From Gemmobacter denitrificans (GTDB lineage: Bacteria; Pseudomonadota; Alphaproteobacteria; Rhodobacterales; Rhodobacteraceae), in NCBI RefSeq assembly GCF_036964905.1, contig NZ_JBALHR010000001.1, positions 62,001-126,000 of the forward strand: a DNA stretch of 64,000 bases, given 5' to 3'. A program made the translations under genes and the position numbers. Below are positions 1-7,624 of the stretch, one piece after another; the stretch's first letter is position 1, and each line of letters starts with the position of its first letter. The notes below the pieces were generated by a model. The model searched no databases. It worked only from the letters and a program-made list of their open reading frames with translations, and was not told the DNA's origin.

Positions 1-536
1 GGGCGCCCGGCAACCGCCTTCCGCAGCTTCTCCATCAGCGCCAGGAATTCCGGGTCCGCGCCTTCCGGCAGGGCGGGGGCAGGTTCGGCGCTTTCGGCCT
101 CGGCCTGCGACGGGCGGGCCTTGCGCCAGTCTTCGGCTTGCGCCTTGCGCGCTGCTAGCGGCATGTCGGGATAACCGGGCGCCCCCAGATCCAGCAGATA
201 AAGCGCTGCCCCGCCCGCCAGAACCAGCGCGGCCGCTGCAAAGCTGACCCCGAGGCCCGGCCCTTGCGCCACCTGCGGGGCCGTATCCCGCGCCGCGCGA
301 TCCGCCTCCAGCAGTCGCCGCCCGATTTCGGCACGCAGCCGTTCGGCCTCGTCCGGGGCAACGACGCCGCGCGCGCGGTCGCGCTCCAGTTCCGCCAACT
401 GGTCGCGATAGACCTGCAGGTCATGCGCGGCTGGCCTGTCCAGTTCGGCCACGGCCTGGCCGCGCCGCAGCCCCTGCCAGATGGCCGCCGCCGCCGCGAT
501 CAGCAGCGCCCCCACCGTTCCCCAGAACATCGCCAT
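1..536 (-). CDS. ccmI: c-type cytochrome biogenesis protein CcmI (partial, C-terminus off the left edge)
   Basis: About 178 N-terminal residues are visible, starting at the ATG at 536 (a second ATG lies at 530); AGGAG lies about 10 bases upstream of 536. The product opens with one membrane segment (about residues 4-20). A charged region containing LQVYRDQLAELERD follows, which is the CcmI/CycH hallmark, and a second membrane segment lies near residues 93-113. The C-terminal periplasmic TPR part is beyond the window. CcmI delivers apocytochrome c to the CcmFH haem ligation complex in the inner membrane. It is divergent from soxB with about 195 bases between them, in which I see no other gene. 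Confidence 0.9.
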   Translation of the reverse strand, partial: MAMFWGTVGALLIAAAAAIWQGLRRGQAVAELDRPAAHDLQVYRDQLAELERDRARGVVAPDEAERLRAEIGRRLLEADRAARDTAPQVAQGPGLGVSFAAAALVLAGGAALYLLDLGAPGYPDMPLAARKAQAEDWRKARPSQAEAESAEPAPALPEGADPEFLALMEKLRKAVAGR

Positions 537-730
537 CCTGCCCGCTCCTGCCCAAACCTTGCCCCCATGTAGCCCGTCACTGCCCCCGGCAAAAGGGGCT
601 AGGCGTCGCAGGGCCTGCGGGCTGGCCGACACGATGTCGCAATTTTCCCGATTGTGCCGCTCGGGCGGGCGGATATCTTCGCCATCCGGTGCATCACCGA
701 TGCAGACCCGCAGGGGAGTTGGGAACGCTC

Positions 731-1978
731 ATGAAACGCTATTCGGTCTTTGCCATCGCGCGTGAGGCGATGCGCTATCATCAGGGGTGGGAACGGGCCT
801 GGGCTTCGCCCGCGCCGAAAGCCGCCTATGATGCCATCATCGTGGGGGCCGGTGGCCACGGCCTCGCCACTGCCTATTACCTTGGCAAGAACTACGGCAT
901 CACCAATGTGGCGGTGATCGAAAAGGGCTGGCTGGGCGGCGGCAATACCGGGCGCAACACCACCATCATCCGGTCGAACTATCTGCAGGACCCCTCGGCG
1001 GCGATCTACGAAAAGGCCCGCAGCCTGTATGAGACGATGAGCCAGGACCTGAACTACAACGTGATGTTCAGCCCGCGCGGCCTTCTCATGCTGGCGCAAA
1101 CCCATCACGAGGTGCGCGGCTACCTGCGCACGGTGCATGCCAACAACCTGCAAGGCGTGAAAACCGAATGGATCACCCCGGAACGGGTGAAGCAGCTGGT
1201 GCCGATCATCGAAATCGACGGGCCCCGCTATCCGATCCTGGGCGCGCTCTATCAGGCGCGCGGCGGTACGGCACGGCACGATGCCGTGGCCTGGGGCTAT
1301 GCCCGCGCCTGTTCGGCCATGGGCATGGACATCATCCAGCAATGCGAAGTCACCGGCGTGCGGTCGGAAAACGGCAAGGTCGTCGGCGTTGACACGACCA
1401 AGGGCTATATCGGCACCAAGAAGCTGGGCATCGTTGTTGCCGGCCATTCCGGGCAGGTGGCCGACATGGCGGGATTCCGCCTGCCGGTCGAGGCGGTGGC
1501 CCTGCAGGCGCTGGTGTCCGAACCGATCAAACCCTGCATGGATGTGGTGGTGATGGCCAACACCGTCCATGGCTACATGTCGCAATCCGACAAGGGCGAG
1601 ATGGTGATCGGCGGCGGCACCGATGGCTTCAACAACTATACGCAGCGCGGCAGCTTCCACCATATCGAGGAAACCCTGCGCGCCCTGATCGAAACCTTCC
1701 CGATGATCAGCCGGCTGAAGATGCTGCGCCAATGGGGCGGGATCGTGGACATGACCGGCGACCGCTCGCCCATCATCTCGAAAACCCCGCTGGGGAACTG
1801 CTTCATCAATTGCGGCTGGGGCACTGGCGGGTTCAAGGCGATTCCGGGGTCGGGCTGGGCCATGGCCGAGCTGATGGCCAAGGGCGAACCCGGACCGCTG
1901 GCCGCCGAATTCAACATGTGGCGCTTCAAGGAAGGCCAGTTCATCGATGAATCGGTGGCTGCCGGGGTGGCGCATTGA
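731..1978 (+). CDS. soxB: sarcosine oxidase subunit beta
   Basis: 415 residues, the usual length for heterotetrameric sarcosine oxidase beta. The start MKRYSVFAI matches the family; an in-frame upstream start at 689 is less likely. A Rossmann FAD motif, AIIVGAGGHGLATA, lies at about residues 35-48. The segment GGTARHDAVAWG (H183) is the region where characterised enzymes link FMN covalently through a histidine. The subunit carries the site where sarcosine is demethylated, giving glycine, a C1 unit passed to folate, and H2O2. It is the first gene of soxB-D-A-G. It is followed by a 79-base gap containing a GC-rich repeat-like sequence, unlike the tight overlaps further downstream. Confidence 0.97.
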   Translation: MKRYSVFAIAREAMRYHQGWERAWASPAPKAAYDAIIVGAGGHGLATAYYLGKNYGITNVAVIEKGWLGGGNTGRNTTIIRSNYLQDPSAAIYEKARSLYETMSQDLNYNVMFSPRGLLMLAQTHHEVRGYLRTVHANNLQGVKTEWITPERVKQLVPIIEIDGPRYPILGALYQARGGTARHDAVAWGYARACSAMGMDIIQQCEVTGVRSENGKVVGVDTTKGYIGTKKLGIVVAGHSGQVADMAGFRLPVEAVALQALVSEPIKPCMDVVVMANTVHGYMSQSDKGEMVIGGGTDGFNNYTQRGSFHHIEETLRALIETFPMISRLKMLRQWGGIVDMTGDRSPIISKTPLGNCFINCGWGTGGFKAIPGSGWAMAELMAKGEPGPLAAEFNMWRFKEGQFIDESVAAGVAH

Positions 1979-2057
1979 TGTCCCTTTATCTTGGCAAAAA
2001 TAACCCGGGGGTCCGGGGGCAGCGCCCCTGGTGCACCGGCAATGACGAGGCCCGCAC
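1979..2057 (+). repeat. GC-rich intergenic repeat-like element between soxB and soxD
   Basis: The gap holds a short A/T stretch (TTTATCTTGGCAAAAATAA), then runs of G/C including GGGGC-AGC-GCCCC, which can fold into a hairpin. The layout, with TCTTGGCAAAAAT leading into G-runs and a GCCCC arm, resembles a dispersed intergenic repeat I know from Rhodobacterales genomes. It is the only copy I saw in this window, so the repeat call rests on recognition and not on comparison. Confidence 0.4.
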
Positions 2058-2381
2058 ATGCTGATCCTTGAATGCCCCTATTGCGGCGTGAAGGCCGAAG
2101 AAACCGAACTCAGCCCCGGCTATGAGGCGCATCTGAAACGCTTCGGCCCCGGTTCGACCGATGAAGAGTTCGAAGCCTACATGTTCGCCCGGAAGAACCC
2201 CAAGGGCGTGCATTTCGAACGCTGGCGCCATGCCTATGGCTGCGGCAAGTGGTTCCTGGCCGCGCGCTGCACCGCCACGCTGGAGGTGTTCGGCACCTAT
2301 CCCGCACAAAGCAAGGAACCGCCCGCCGATCTGGTGGAGAAGATCAAGGCCAAACGGCCGGACTGGAAGGGCTACAAATGA
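2058..2381 (+). CDS. soxD: sarcosine oxidase subunit delta
   Basis: 107 residues, slightly longer than the common 90-100. It begins MLILECPYCG; the CPYC pair together with the later H and C in RHAYGCGKWF are the zinc ligands typical of this subunit. The small delta subunit is structural and zinc-binding within the alpha-beta-gamma-delta complex in the cytoplasm. Its TGA overlaps the soxA ATG (ATGA), indicating translational coupling. Confidence 0.96.
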   Translation: MLILECPYCGVKAEETELSPGYEAHLKRFGPGSTDEEFEAYMFARKNPKGVHFERWRHAYGCGKWFLAARCTATLEVFGTYPAQSKEPPADLVEKIKAKRPDWKGYK

Positions 2382-5356
2382 GCACCCGTCTCGCGAAGGG
2401 GGGCCGTCTGATCGACCGGACCGCCGCCTGTGAATTCACCTTCAACGGCAAGCGTCTGAAGGGATACAAGGGCGACACATTGGCTTCGGCGCTTCTGGCC
2501 AATGACCAGATGTTGCTGGGCCGCAGCTTCAAGTATCATCGTCCGCGCGGGCTGGTGGCCTCGGGCGCCGAAGAGCCCAATGCGCTGGTGAACATGGGGC
2601 AGGGTGGCCGCTTTGAGCCCAACCAGCGCACTACCACCACGGAACTGTTCGATGGTCTGACGGCGACCTCGCAGAACCATTGGCCCAGCCTGGAATTCGA
2701 TGTGGGCGTGGTGAACAACTATGCCGCGCGCTTCCTGCCTGCGGGCTTCTATTACAAGACCTTCATCCATCCGCGTTTTGCCTGGAAGCACATCTTTGAA
2801 CCGATCGTCCGCCAGTCGGCGGGTCTGGGGAAGGTGCCCAAGGATCGTGACGCCGACCGCTATGAACATGCCTATGCCTTCTGCGATCTGCTGATCGTGG
2901 GTGGTGGCATTGCCGGTCTGCAGGCCGCGCTGACGGCGGCGCAGGCGGGCAAGCGCGTCTGGCTGCTGGAACAGACCGCGCATTGGGGCGGCCGCGCCCC
3001 GGTGGACGGGGTTCAGATCGACGGCGCCCCGGCAGATGTCTGGGTGAAGACCACCGTCGAAGCCCTTGCAAAGATGGACAATGTTACCTTGCGCCTGCGC
3101 TGCATGGCGGCCGGGTCTTACGATCATGGCTATGTGCTGGCCGATGAAAAGGTGGCCGATCATACACCGGGCGATGGCCGCCCGCGCCACCGGTTGTGGC
3201 GCATCCGTGCGGGTCAGGTGGTCACCGCCACCGGCGCAATCGAACGGCCCCTGTCCTTTGCGGGCAATGATGTTCCGGGCGTCATGCTGGCTTCGGCGGT
3301 GCGCGATTATGTCGTGAACCATGCCGTTGCGCCCGGCGACCGTACGGTCGTGGTCACCAATAACGATGACGCCTATCGCACGGCCATCGCGCTGAAAGAG
3401 GCGGGGTTGGAAGTGCCGGTCATCCTTGACGCCCGCGCACAAGTCACCGGTGAACTTCCGGCGCGCGCCCGCGCGCTTGGCATCCGCATCGAGGCAGGCA
3501 AGGCCATTGCCAAGGTCAAGGGCGGCAAGCGGGTTACCGGCGTTGCGATCTGTGCCCATGCCGGGCAGGGCGCGGTGCTGGAGGAGATCGCCTGCGATGC
3601 GGTTGCGATGTCGGGCGGCTGGTCGCCTGTCGTGCATCTGTGGTCGCATTGTGGCGGCAAGCTCAACTGGGACGAGGCGCAGGCCCATTTCGCCCCCGAT
3701 CCGACGCGCCCGCCGCTGAACCATGACGGCTCGGCCATGGTGGTGACGGCGGGGTCGGCCTCGGGCAAGCTGATGGCGGCGGATGTGTTGGCCGATGCGG
3801 CGGCTGCCGTGGGTGGCACGGCCAGTGCCGCAGCCAGCGCCCCCAGTGAACAACCGCTGGAACCGGTCTGGATCATGCCGCAAGGGGCCCCGCCTGCGCT
3901 GCGCGCCAAGATGTGGCTGGATTACCAGAACGACGTGAAGGTCAGCGATGTGCATCTGGCTGCACGCGAAGGCTATACCTCGGTCGAACATACCAAGCGC
4001 TATACCACGCTGGGCATGGCAACCGATCAGGGCAAGCTGAGCAATATCAACGGTCTGGCGGTGCTGGCCGACAGCCTGTCGGCCACGGTGCCGCAGGTGG
4101 GCACCACCACCTTCCGCCCGCCCTATACGCCCGTGCCCTTTGGTGCGCTGGCCGGTGAATCGCGCGCCGAGATATTCCAGCCGGTGCGGGAAAGCCCGAT
4201 CCATGGCTGGCACATGGCCAATGGCGCCTATATGGAGCCGGTCGGCCTGTGGCGTCGCCCCTATTGCTTCCCGCGCCCCGGCGAAACCCATGAACAGGCC
4301 GTGCATCGCGAGGTTGTCAACACCCGTGCGAATGTCGGGCTGCTTGATGCCTCGACGCTTGGCAAGATCATCGTCAAGGGCCCCGATGCGGGCAAGTTCC
4401 TGGATATGCTCTATACCAACGTCATGTCGAACCTTGGTATCGGCAAATGCCGTTATGGGTTGATGTGCAATGAACAGGGCTTCTTGTCGGATGACGGCGT
4501 GGTGGCGCGGATCGACGAGGATACCTGGCTTTGCCACACCACCTCTGGCGGGGCGGATCGTATCCACGCCTGGATGGAAGACTGGCTGCAATGCGAATGG
4601 TGGGATTGGCAGGTCTATACCGCCAATGTGACCGAGCAATTCGCCCAGATCGCCGTGGTCGGCCCCAATGCCCGCAAGGTGCTGGAACGCCTGGGAGGGA
4701 TGGATGTCTCGAAAGAGGCGTTGCCTTTCATGCAATGGGCCGATGGCATTCTGGGTGGCTTCCGGGTGCGGGCCTACCGCATCTCGTTCTCGGGCGAGCT
4801 GTCCTATGAAATCGCCGTGCCCGCCAGTGAAGGCCGCGCCTTCTGGGATGCGCTGCTGGCGGCAGGGGCCGAATTCGGCATGATGCCCTATGGCACCGAA
4901 TGTCTGCATATCCTGCGCGCCGAAAAGGGCTTCATCATGATCGGTGATGAAACCGATGGCACGGTGATCCCGCAGGACCTGAACCTTGGCTGGGCGATTT
5001 CCAAGAAGAAGGCCGATTATCTGGGCAAGCGCGGGCAGGAACGCACCTATCTGGCCAGCCCCGACCGCTGGAAACTGGTGGGTCTGGAAACGCTGGACGG
5101 TTCGGTCATTCAGGATGGGGCCTATGCCCCGGCACCGGGCTTCAATGCCAATGGCCAGCGCAATGTGCAGGGGCGCGTCACCTCGACCTATTATTCGCCC
5201 ACGCTGAAACGCGGCATTGCCATGGGTCTGGTGAAGGGGGGCCTGACCCGGCTGGGCGAGGTGATCGAGATGACCAAGCTTGATGGCACGACCCAGCAGG
5301 TGAAGATTGTCGATCCGGTCTTCTATGACAAGGAAGGGGAAAAGCAGAATGTCTAA
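2378..5356 (+). CDS. soxA: sarcosine oxidase subunit alpha
   Basis: 992 residues from the ATG that overlaps the soxD stop. The N-terminal part (about 10-95) is a ferredoxin-like Fer2_4 domain carrying FKYHRPRGL. A Rossmann motif LLIVGGGIAGLQ lies near residue 171 and binds NAD+. The C-terminal about 380 residues (from about 600) form a GcvT-type aminomethyltransferase domain that binds tetrahydrofolate. The subunit passes the methyl carbon of sarcosine to folate as 5,10-methylene-THF. The end overlaps the soxG start by 8 bases. Confidence 0.97.
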   Translation: MSTRLAKGGRLIDRTAACEFTFNGKRLKGYKGDTLASALLANDQMLLGRSFKYHRPRGLVASGAEEPNALVNMGQGGRFEPNQRTTTTELFDGLTATSQNHWPSLEFDVGVVNNYAARFLPAGFYYKTFIHPRFAWKHIFEPIVRQSAGLGKVPKDRDADRYEHAYAFCDLLIVGGGIAGLQAALTAAQAGKRVWLLEQTAHWGGRAPVDGVQIDGAPADVWVKTTVEALAKMDNVTLRLRCMAAGSYDHGYVLADEKVADHTPGDGRPRHRLWRIRAGQVVTATGAIERPLSFAGNDVPGVMLASAVRDYVVNHAVAPGDRTVVVTNNDDAYRTAIALKEAGLEVPVILDARAQVTGELPARARALGIRIEAGKAIAKVKGGKRVTGVAICAHAGQGAVLEEIACDAVAMSGGWSPVVHLWSHCGGKLNWDEAQAHFAPDPTRPPLNHDGSAMVVTAGSASGKLMAADVLADAAAAVGGTASAAASAPSEQPLEPVWIMPQGAPPALRAKMWLDYQNDVKVSDVHLAAREGYTSVEHTKRYTTLGMATDQGKLSNINGLAVLADSLSATVPQVGTTTFRPPYTPVPFGALAGESRAEIFQPVRESPIHGWHMANGAYMEPVGLWRRPYCFPRPGETHEQAVHREVVNTRANVGLLDASTLGKIIVKGPDAGKFLDMLYTNVMSNLGIGKCRYGLMCNEQGFLSDDGVVARIDEDTWLCHTTSGGADRIHAWMEDWLQCEWWDWQVYTANVTEQFAQIAVVGPNARKVLERLGGMDVSKEALPFMQWADGILGGFRVRAYRISFSGELSYEIAVPASEGRAFWDALLAAGAEFGMMPYGTECLHILRAEKGFIMIGDETDGTVIPQDLNLGWAISKKKADYLGKRGQERTYLASPDRWKLVGLETLDGSVIQDGAYAPAPGFNANGQRNVQGRVTSTYYSPTLKRGIAMGLVKGGLTRLGEVIEMTKLDGTTQQVKIVDPVFYDKEGEKQNV

Positions 5357-5906
5357 GATCGTCAGTGCCCTGAACGGGGCCAGCTTTGACGGCTTTGCCC
5401 GTATCCGCGAGATCGGCCCGCTGGGGATGATAAGCCTGCGCGCCAAGCCCGATCTGCCGGGTCTGGTGGCTGCCATTCAGGCGGCCACCGGCTGCGCGCT
5501 GCCCGCGCAGCGCCGGATTGTCCACAACGGGGACAAGGCGGCGGGCTGGATGTCGCCCGACGAATACCTGCTGATCGTGCCCTATGCCGATGTCGCGGCC
5601 ACGCTGGCCGTGTTGGCGGAAACGCTGGCCGGTCAGCATCATCTTGCGGTGGATGTATCAGATGCCCGTGCGGTGTTCCGCATTGAAGGCGCCCGCGCGG
5701 CCGAGGTGCTGCAGAAGCTTTCGCCGGTCGATCACGCGACGCTGGCGGAAAACGAACTGCGTCGCACCCGCGCGGCCCAGGTTGCTGCCGCCTTCTGGCG
5801 TGACGAGGCAGGTTACACGCTGGTCTGTTTCCGGTCTGTTGCCACCTATGTGATGGGTTTGCTCAAGGCCAGCGCACAGCCGGGCGGCGAGCTCTTCTCG
5901 GGCTGA
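5349..5906 (+). CDS. soxG: sarcosine oxidase subunit gamma
   Basis: 185 residues, normal for the family. The start MSKIVSALNG lies inside the last codons of soxA, so translation is coupled. SoxG is a GcvT-C/YgfZ-like small subunit of the tetramer and is the least conserved of the four. It is the last gene of the operon; 20 bases after its stop begins the 18-bp stem of a strong hairpin. Confidence 0.93.
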   Translation: MSKIVSALNGASFDGFARIREIGPLGMISLRAKPDLPGLVAAIQAATGCALPAQRRIVHNGDKAAGWMSPDEYLLIVPYADVAATLAVLAETLAGQHHLAVDVSDARAVFRIEGARAAEVLQKLSPVDHATLAENELRRTRAAQVAAAFWRDEAGYTLVCFRSVATYVMGLLKASAQPGGELFSG

Positions 5907-5925
5907 TCATCTTTTGATTTGACTT

Positions 5926-5968
5926 TCCGCCAGTTTGGTTTTGCTATCACCAAAACTGAACTGGCGGA
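5926..5968 (+). promoter_or_regulatory. 18-bp stem-loop between soxG and the secreted-protein pair, covering a ribosome-binding site
   Basis: The 5' arm 5926-5943 pairs with 5951-5968 over 18 positions (10 outer perfect pairs, two G-U pairs, then six more pairs) around a 7-base loop. The outer 3' arm ends in CTGGCGGA, and the purine stretch GGCGGAGA that should serve as ribosome-binding site for the TTG start at 5976 lies mostly inside it. No T-run follows on the plus strand, so it is not a textbook intrinsic terminator. It may act as a sox 3' end, a translation switch for the next gene, or both. Confidence 0.6.
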
Positions 5969-5975
5969 GACTCAC

Positions 5976-6380
5976 TTGTATTTCAATATCTTGAAGGGCG
6001 CGGTTGCTGCCCTTGCCTTGACCGTAACGCCTGCCCTTGCGGAAATGTGGCGCTGCGATCTTGCTGTGACACGGGGTTTCATCCAGTCGCCGCTGCTCTT
6101 GTCCATTGATCGCAAGACCGGCGAAGGGGCCGTCTATGATCCGATCATCGCGCATTACTATGAAGAAACCCCGGTTCGGCTGAGCCATCTCAAGCTGGGC
6201 AAGGCCGAGGTTACGGCGCGCTGGCGGCTGGAGATTATCGACCGAAGCTCGGCCCGGTCGAAAGTTGACTACAAGGCCCGTCTGGATACGGCGACCGGCA
6301 AAATCTCAGTCTCTGCCAATGTGATCGCCTATCCCGAGACGAAGGGCGCGCGCGGCACCTGCGAAAAGATCAAGGACTGA
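5976..6380 (+). CDS. small secreted protein of unknown function, tandem copy A
   Basis: 134 residues if translation starts at the TTG at 5976. That start gives a clean signal peptide (N-terminal K, hydrophobic AVAALALTVTPALA, cleavage before EMWRC) and has GGCGGAGA 8 bases upstream. An earlier TTG at 5919 would put the hairpin inside the coding region. The mature part has two cysteines, one in MWRC near the start and one in GTCEKIKD at the end, likely disulfide-bonded in the periplasm. It shares this framework with the next gene. No known family was recognised. Confidence 0.75.
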   Translation: MYFNILKGAVAALALTVTPALAEMWRCDLAVTRGFIQSPLLLSIDRKTGEGAVYDPIIAHYYEETPVRLSHLKLGKAEVTARWRLEIIDRSSARSKVDYKARLDTATGKISVSANVIAYPETKGARGTCEKIKD

Positions 6381-6424
6381 CCTTGGTCAATCAATTTCCA
6401 CGATCGAGTGAAAGGGGTATCCCG

Positions 6425-6826
6425 ATGAAAAAGACTGTGCTTGCAGCTCTCGCTTTGGCGGCCCTGCCAGGCATGGCTGCCGCTGAAACTGTCAAGTGGC
6501 TTTGCGTTCAGAAGAATGTAGCCAATCGCGAATGGGTCATGAAGGAAATGGTTCTGATTCAGGAAACTGAGTTTGATGTATGGTTGGTTTTTGACGGTGT
6601 GACCAAGCACTTCACGGGTGGTTCCGTTCCGGCTGACGTGAAGCGAGATGGCCAGACCGTGAAGCTGAAATGGGATGTGCGCACCCAAGGTTCGCGGGCC
6701 AGACGCGCAACTGTTTCTTATAGTGCGACCTTCAAGATAGATCAGGGCAAGATTCAGATTTCTGCGGCGCCACGGGGCTATGACAACAGCACCAATATCG
6801 GCGGAACCTGTTCAAAGCTGAAATGA
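6425..6826 (+). CDS. small secreted protein of unknown function, tandem copy B
   Basis: 133 residues with a classical signal peptide (MKKTVLAALALAALPGMAAA) and GAAAGGGG upstream of the ATG. The mature protein begins ETVKWLC and ends GGTCSKLK. It matches copy A in the W-x-C start, a central K-x-G-x-x-V-x-x-x-W stretch, a V-x-Y-x-A-x-x-x-x-x-x-G-K-I-x-x-S-A strand pair, and the GTC-x-K end. The two genes are therefore diverged tandem duplicates, 44 bases apart. The function is unknown; a periplasmic beta-rich fold is my inference. Confidence 0.85.
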   Translation: MKKTVLAALALAALPGMAAAETVKWLCVQKNVANREWVMKEMVLIQETEFDVWLVFDGVTKHFTGGSVPADVKRDGQTVKLKWDVRTQGSRARRATVSYSATFKIDQGKIQISAAPRGYDNSTNIGGTCSKLK

Positions 6827-6866
6827 CCGCTTCGGCCTTACGATCCCGCGCATGACGGAAAATCAC

Positions 6867-6896
6867 CCGCCGCCCCTTGACCTTGCGGGGCGGCGG
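6867..6896 (+). terminator. GC-rich hairpin after the secreted-protein pair
   Basis: CCGCCGCCCC (6867-6876) pairs perfectly with GGGGCGGCGG (6887-6896) across a 10-base loop and is followed by CCTCTTATT. It lies between copy B and the superoxide dismutase gene and could end the upstream transcript. The tail is only moderately T-rich. Confidence 0.55.
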
Positions 6897-6943
6897 CCTC
6901 TTATTGGCCGCAGCGGCAATCATCCCGAACAGGAGAGACTTCC

Positions 6944-7546
6944 ATGGCCTTCACCCTTCCCGATCTGCCTTATGCCCATGATGCGCTGGCATCGTTGGGC
7001 ATGTCGAAAGAGACGCTGGAATATCACCACGACCTGCACCACAAGGCCTATGTCGATAATGGCAACAAGCTGATTGCCGGCACAGAATGGGAAGGCAAGT
7101 CGCTGGACGATATCGTCAAGGGCACCTACCAGGCGGGCGCCGTGGCGCAGAACGGCATCTTCAACAATGCCAGCCAGCACTGGAACCACAACCTGTTCTG
7201 GGAAGTGATGGGCCCGGGCGAAGACAAGAAGATGCCGGGCGATCTGGAAAAGGCGCTGGTCGAGGCGTTCGGGTCTGTCGCCAAGTTCAAGGAAGATTTC
7301 GCCGCCGCCGGTGCGGGCCAGTTCGGTTCGGGCTGGGCCTGGCTGGTGAAGGACGCAGATGGCGCGCTGAAGATCACCAAGACCGAAAACGGTGTGAACC
7401 CGCTCTGCTTTGGCCAGTCTGCGCTTCTGGGTTGTGATGTGTGGGAACATTCCTACTACATCGATTTCCGCAACAAGCGCCCTGCCTATCTGACCAACTT
7501 CCTCGACAAGCTGGTGAACTGGGAAGCCGTCGCCGCCCGCATGTAA
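6944..7546 (+). CDS. sodB: superoxide dismutase [Fe]
   Basis: 200 residues, AGGAGAG upstream of the ATG. Metal ligands are visible as H28 (in LEYHHDLHHKAY), H82 (in HWNHNLFW), D165 and H169 (in CDVWEHSYYIDF). The active-site glutamine Q78 in NNASQHW sits in the N-terminal half, as in iron enzymes, whereas manganese enzymes place it near FGSGW. It converts superoxide to O2 and H2O2 in the cytoplasm. It is monocistronic, with a strong terminator downstream. Confidence 0.95.
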   Translation: MAFTLPDLPYAHDALASLGMSKETLEYHHDLHHKAYVDNGNKLIAGTEWEGKSLDDIVKGTYQAGAVAQNGIFNNASQHWNHNLFWEVMGPGEDKKMPGDLEKALVEAFGSVAKFKEDFAAAGAGQFGSGWAWLVKDADGALKITKTENGVNPLCFGQSALLGCDVWEHSYYIDFRNKRPAYLTNFLDKLVNWEAVAARM

Positions 7547-7568
7547 TCGGGCCGCACCGGCAGACATC

Positions 7569-7603
7569 AGCCCGCCCGGATATCCTGTCCGGGCGGGCTT
7601 TTT
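7569..7603 (+). terminator. intrinsic terminator of sodB
   Basis: AGCCCGCCCGGA (7569-7580) pairs with TCCGGGCGGGCT (7588-7599) around a 7-base loop, and the tail is TTTTT. Textbook rho-independent terminator, 23 bases after the sodB stop. Confidence 0.92.
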
Positions 7604-7624
7604 CGTGCCATCGGCAAAGGGCGG

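Noticed and set aside
599..2059. Long minus-strand frame opposite soxB
   Set aside because: Same mirror-frame pattern; no ribosome site and no family motif, while soxB is clear on the plus strand.
2372..5476. A very long open frame (over 1000 codons) on the minus strand, antisense to soxA
   Set aside because: The plus strand encodes an unmistakable SoxA. The antisense product is rich in His/Arg/Gly/Ala without motifs, the usual mirror frame of GC-rich codon use.
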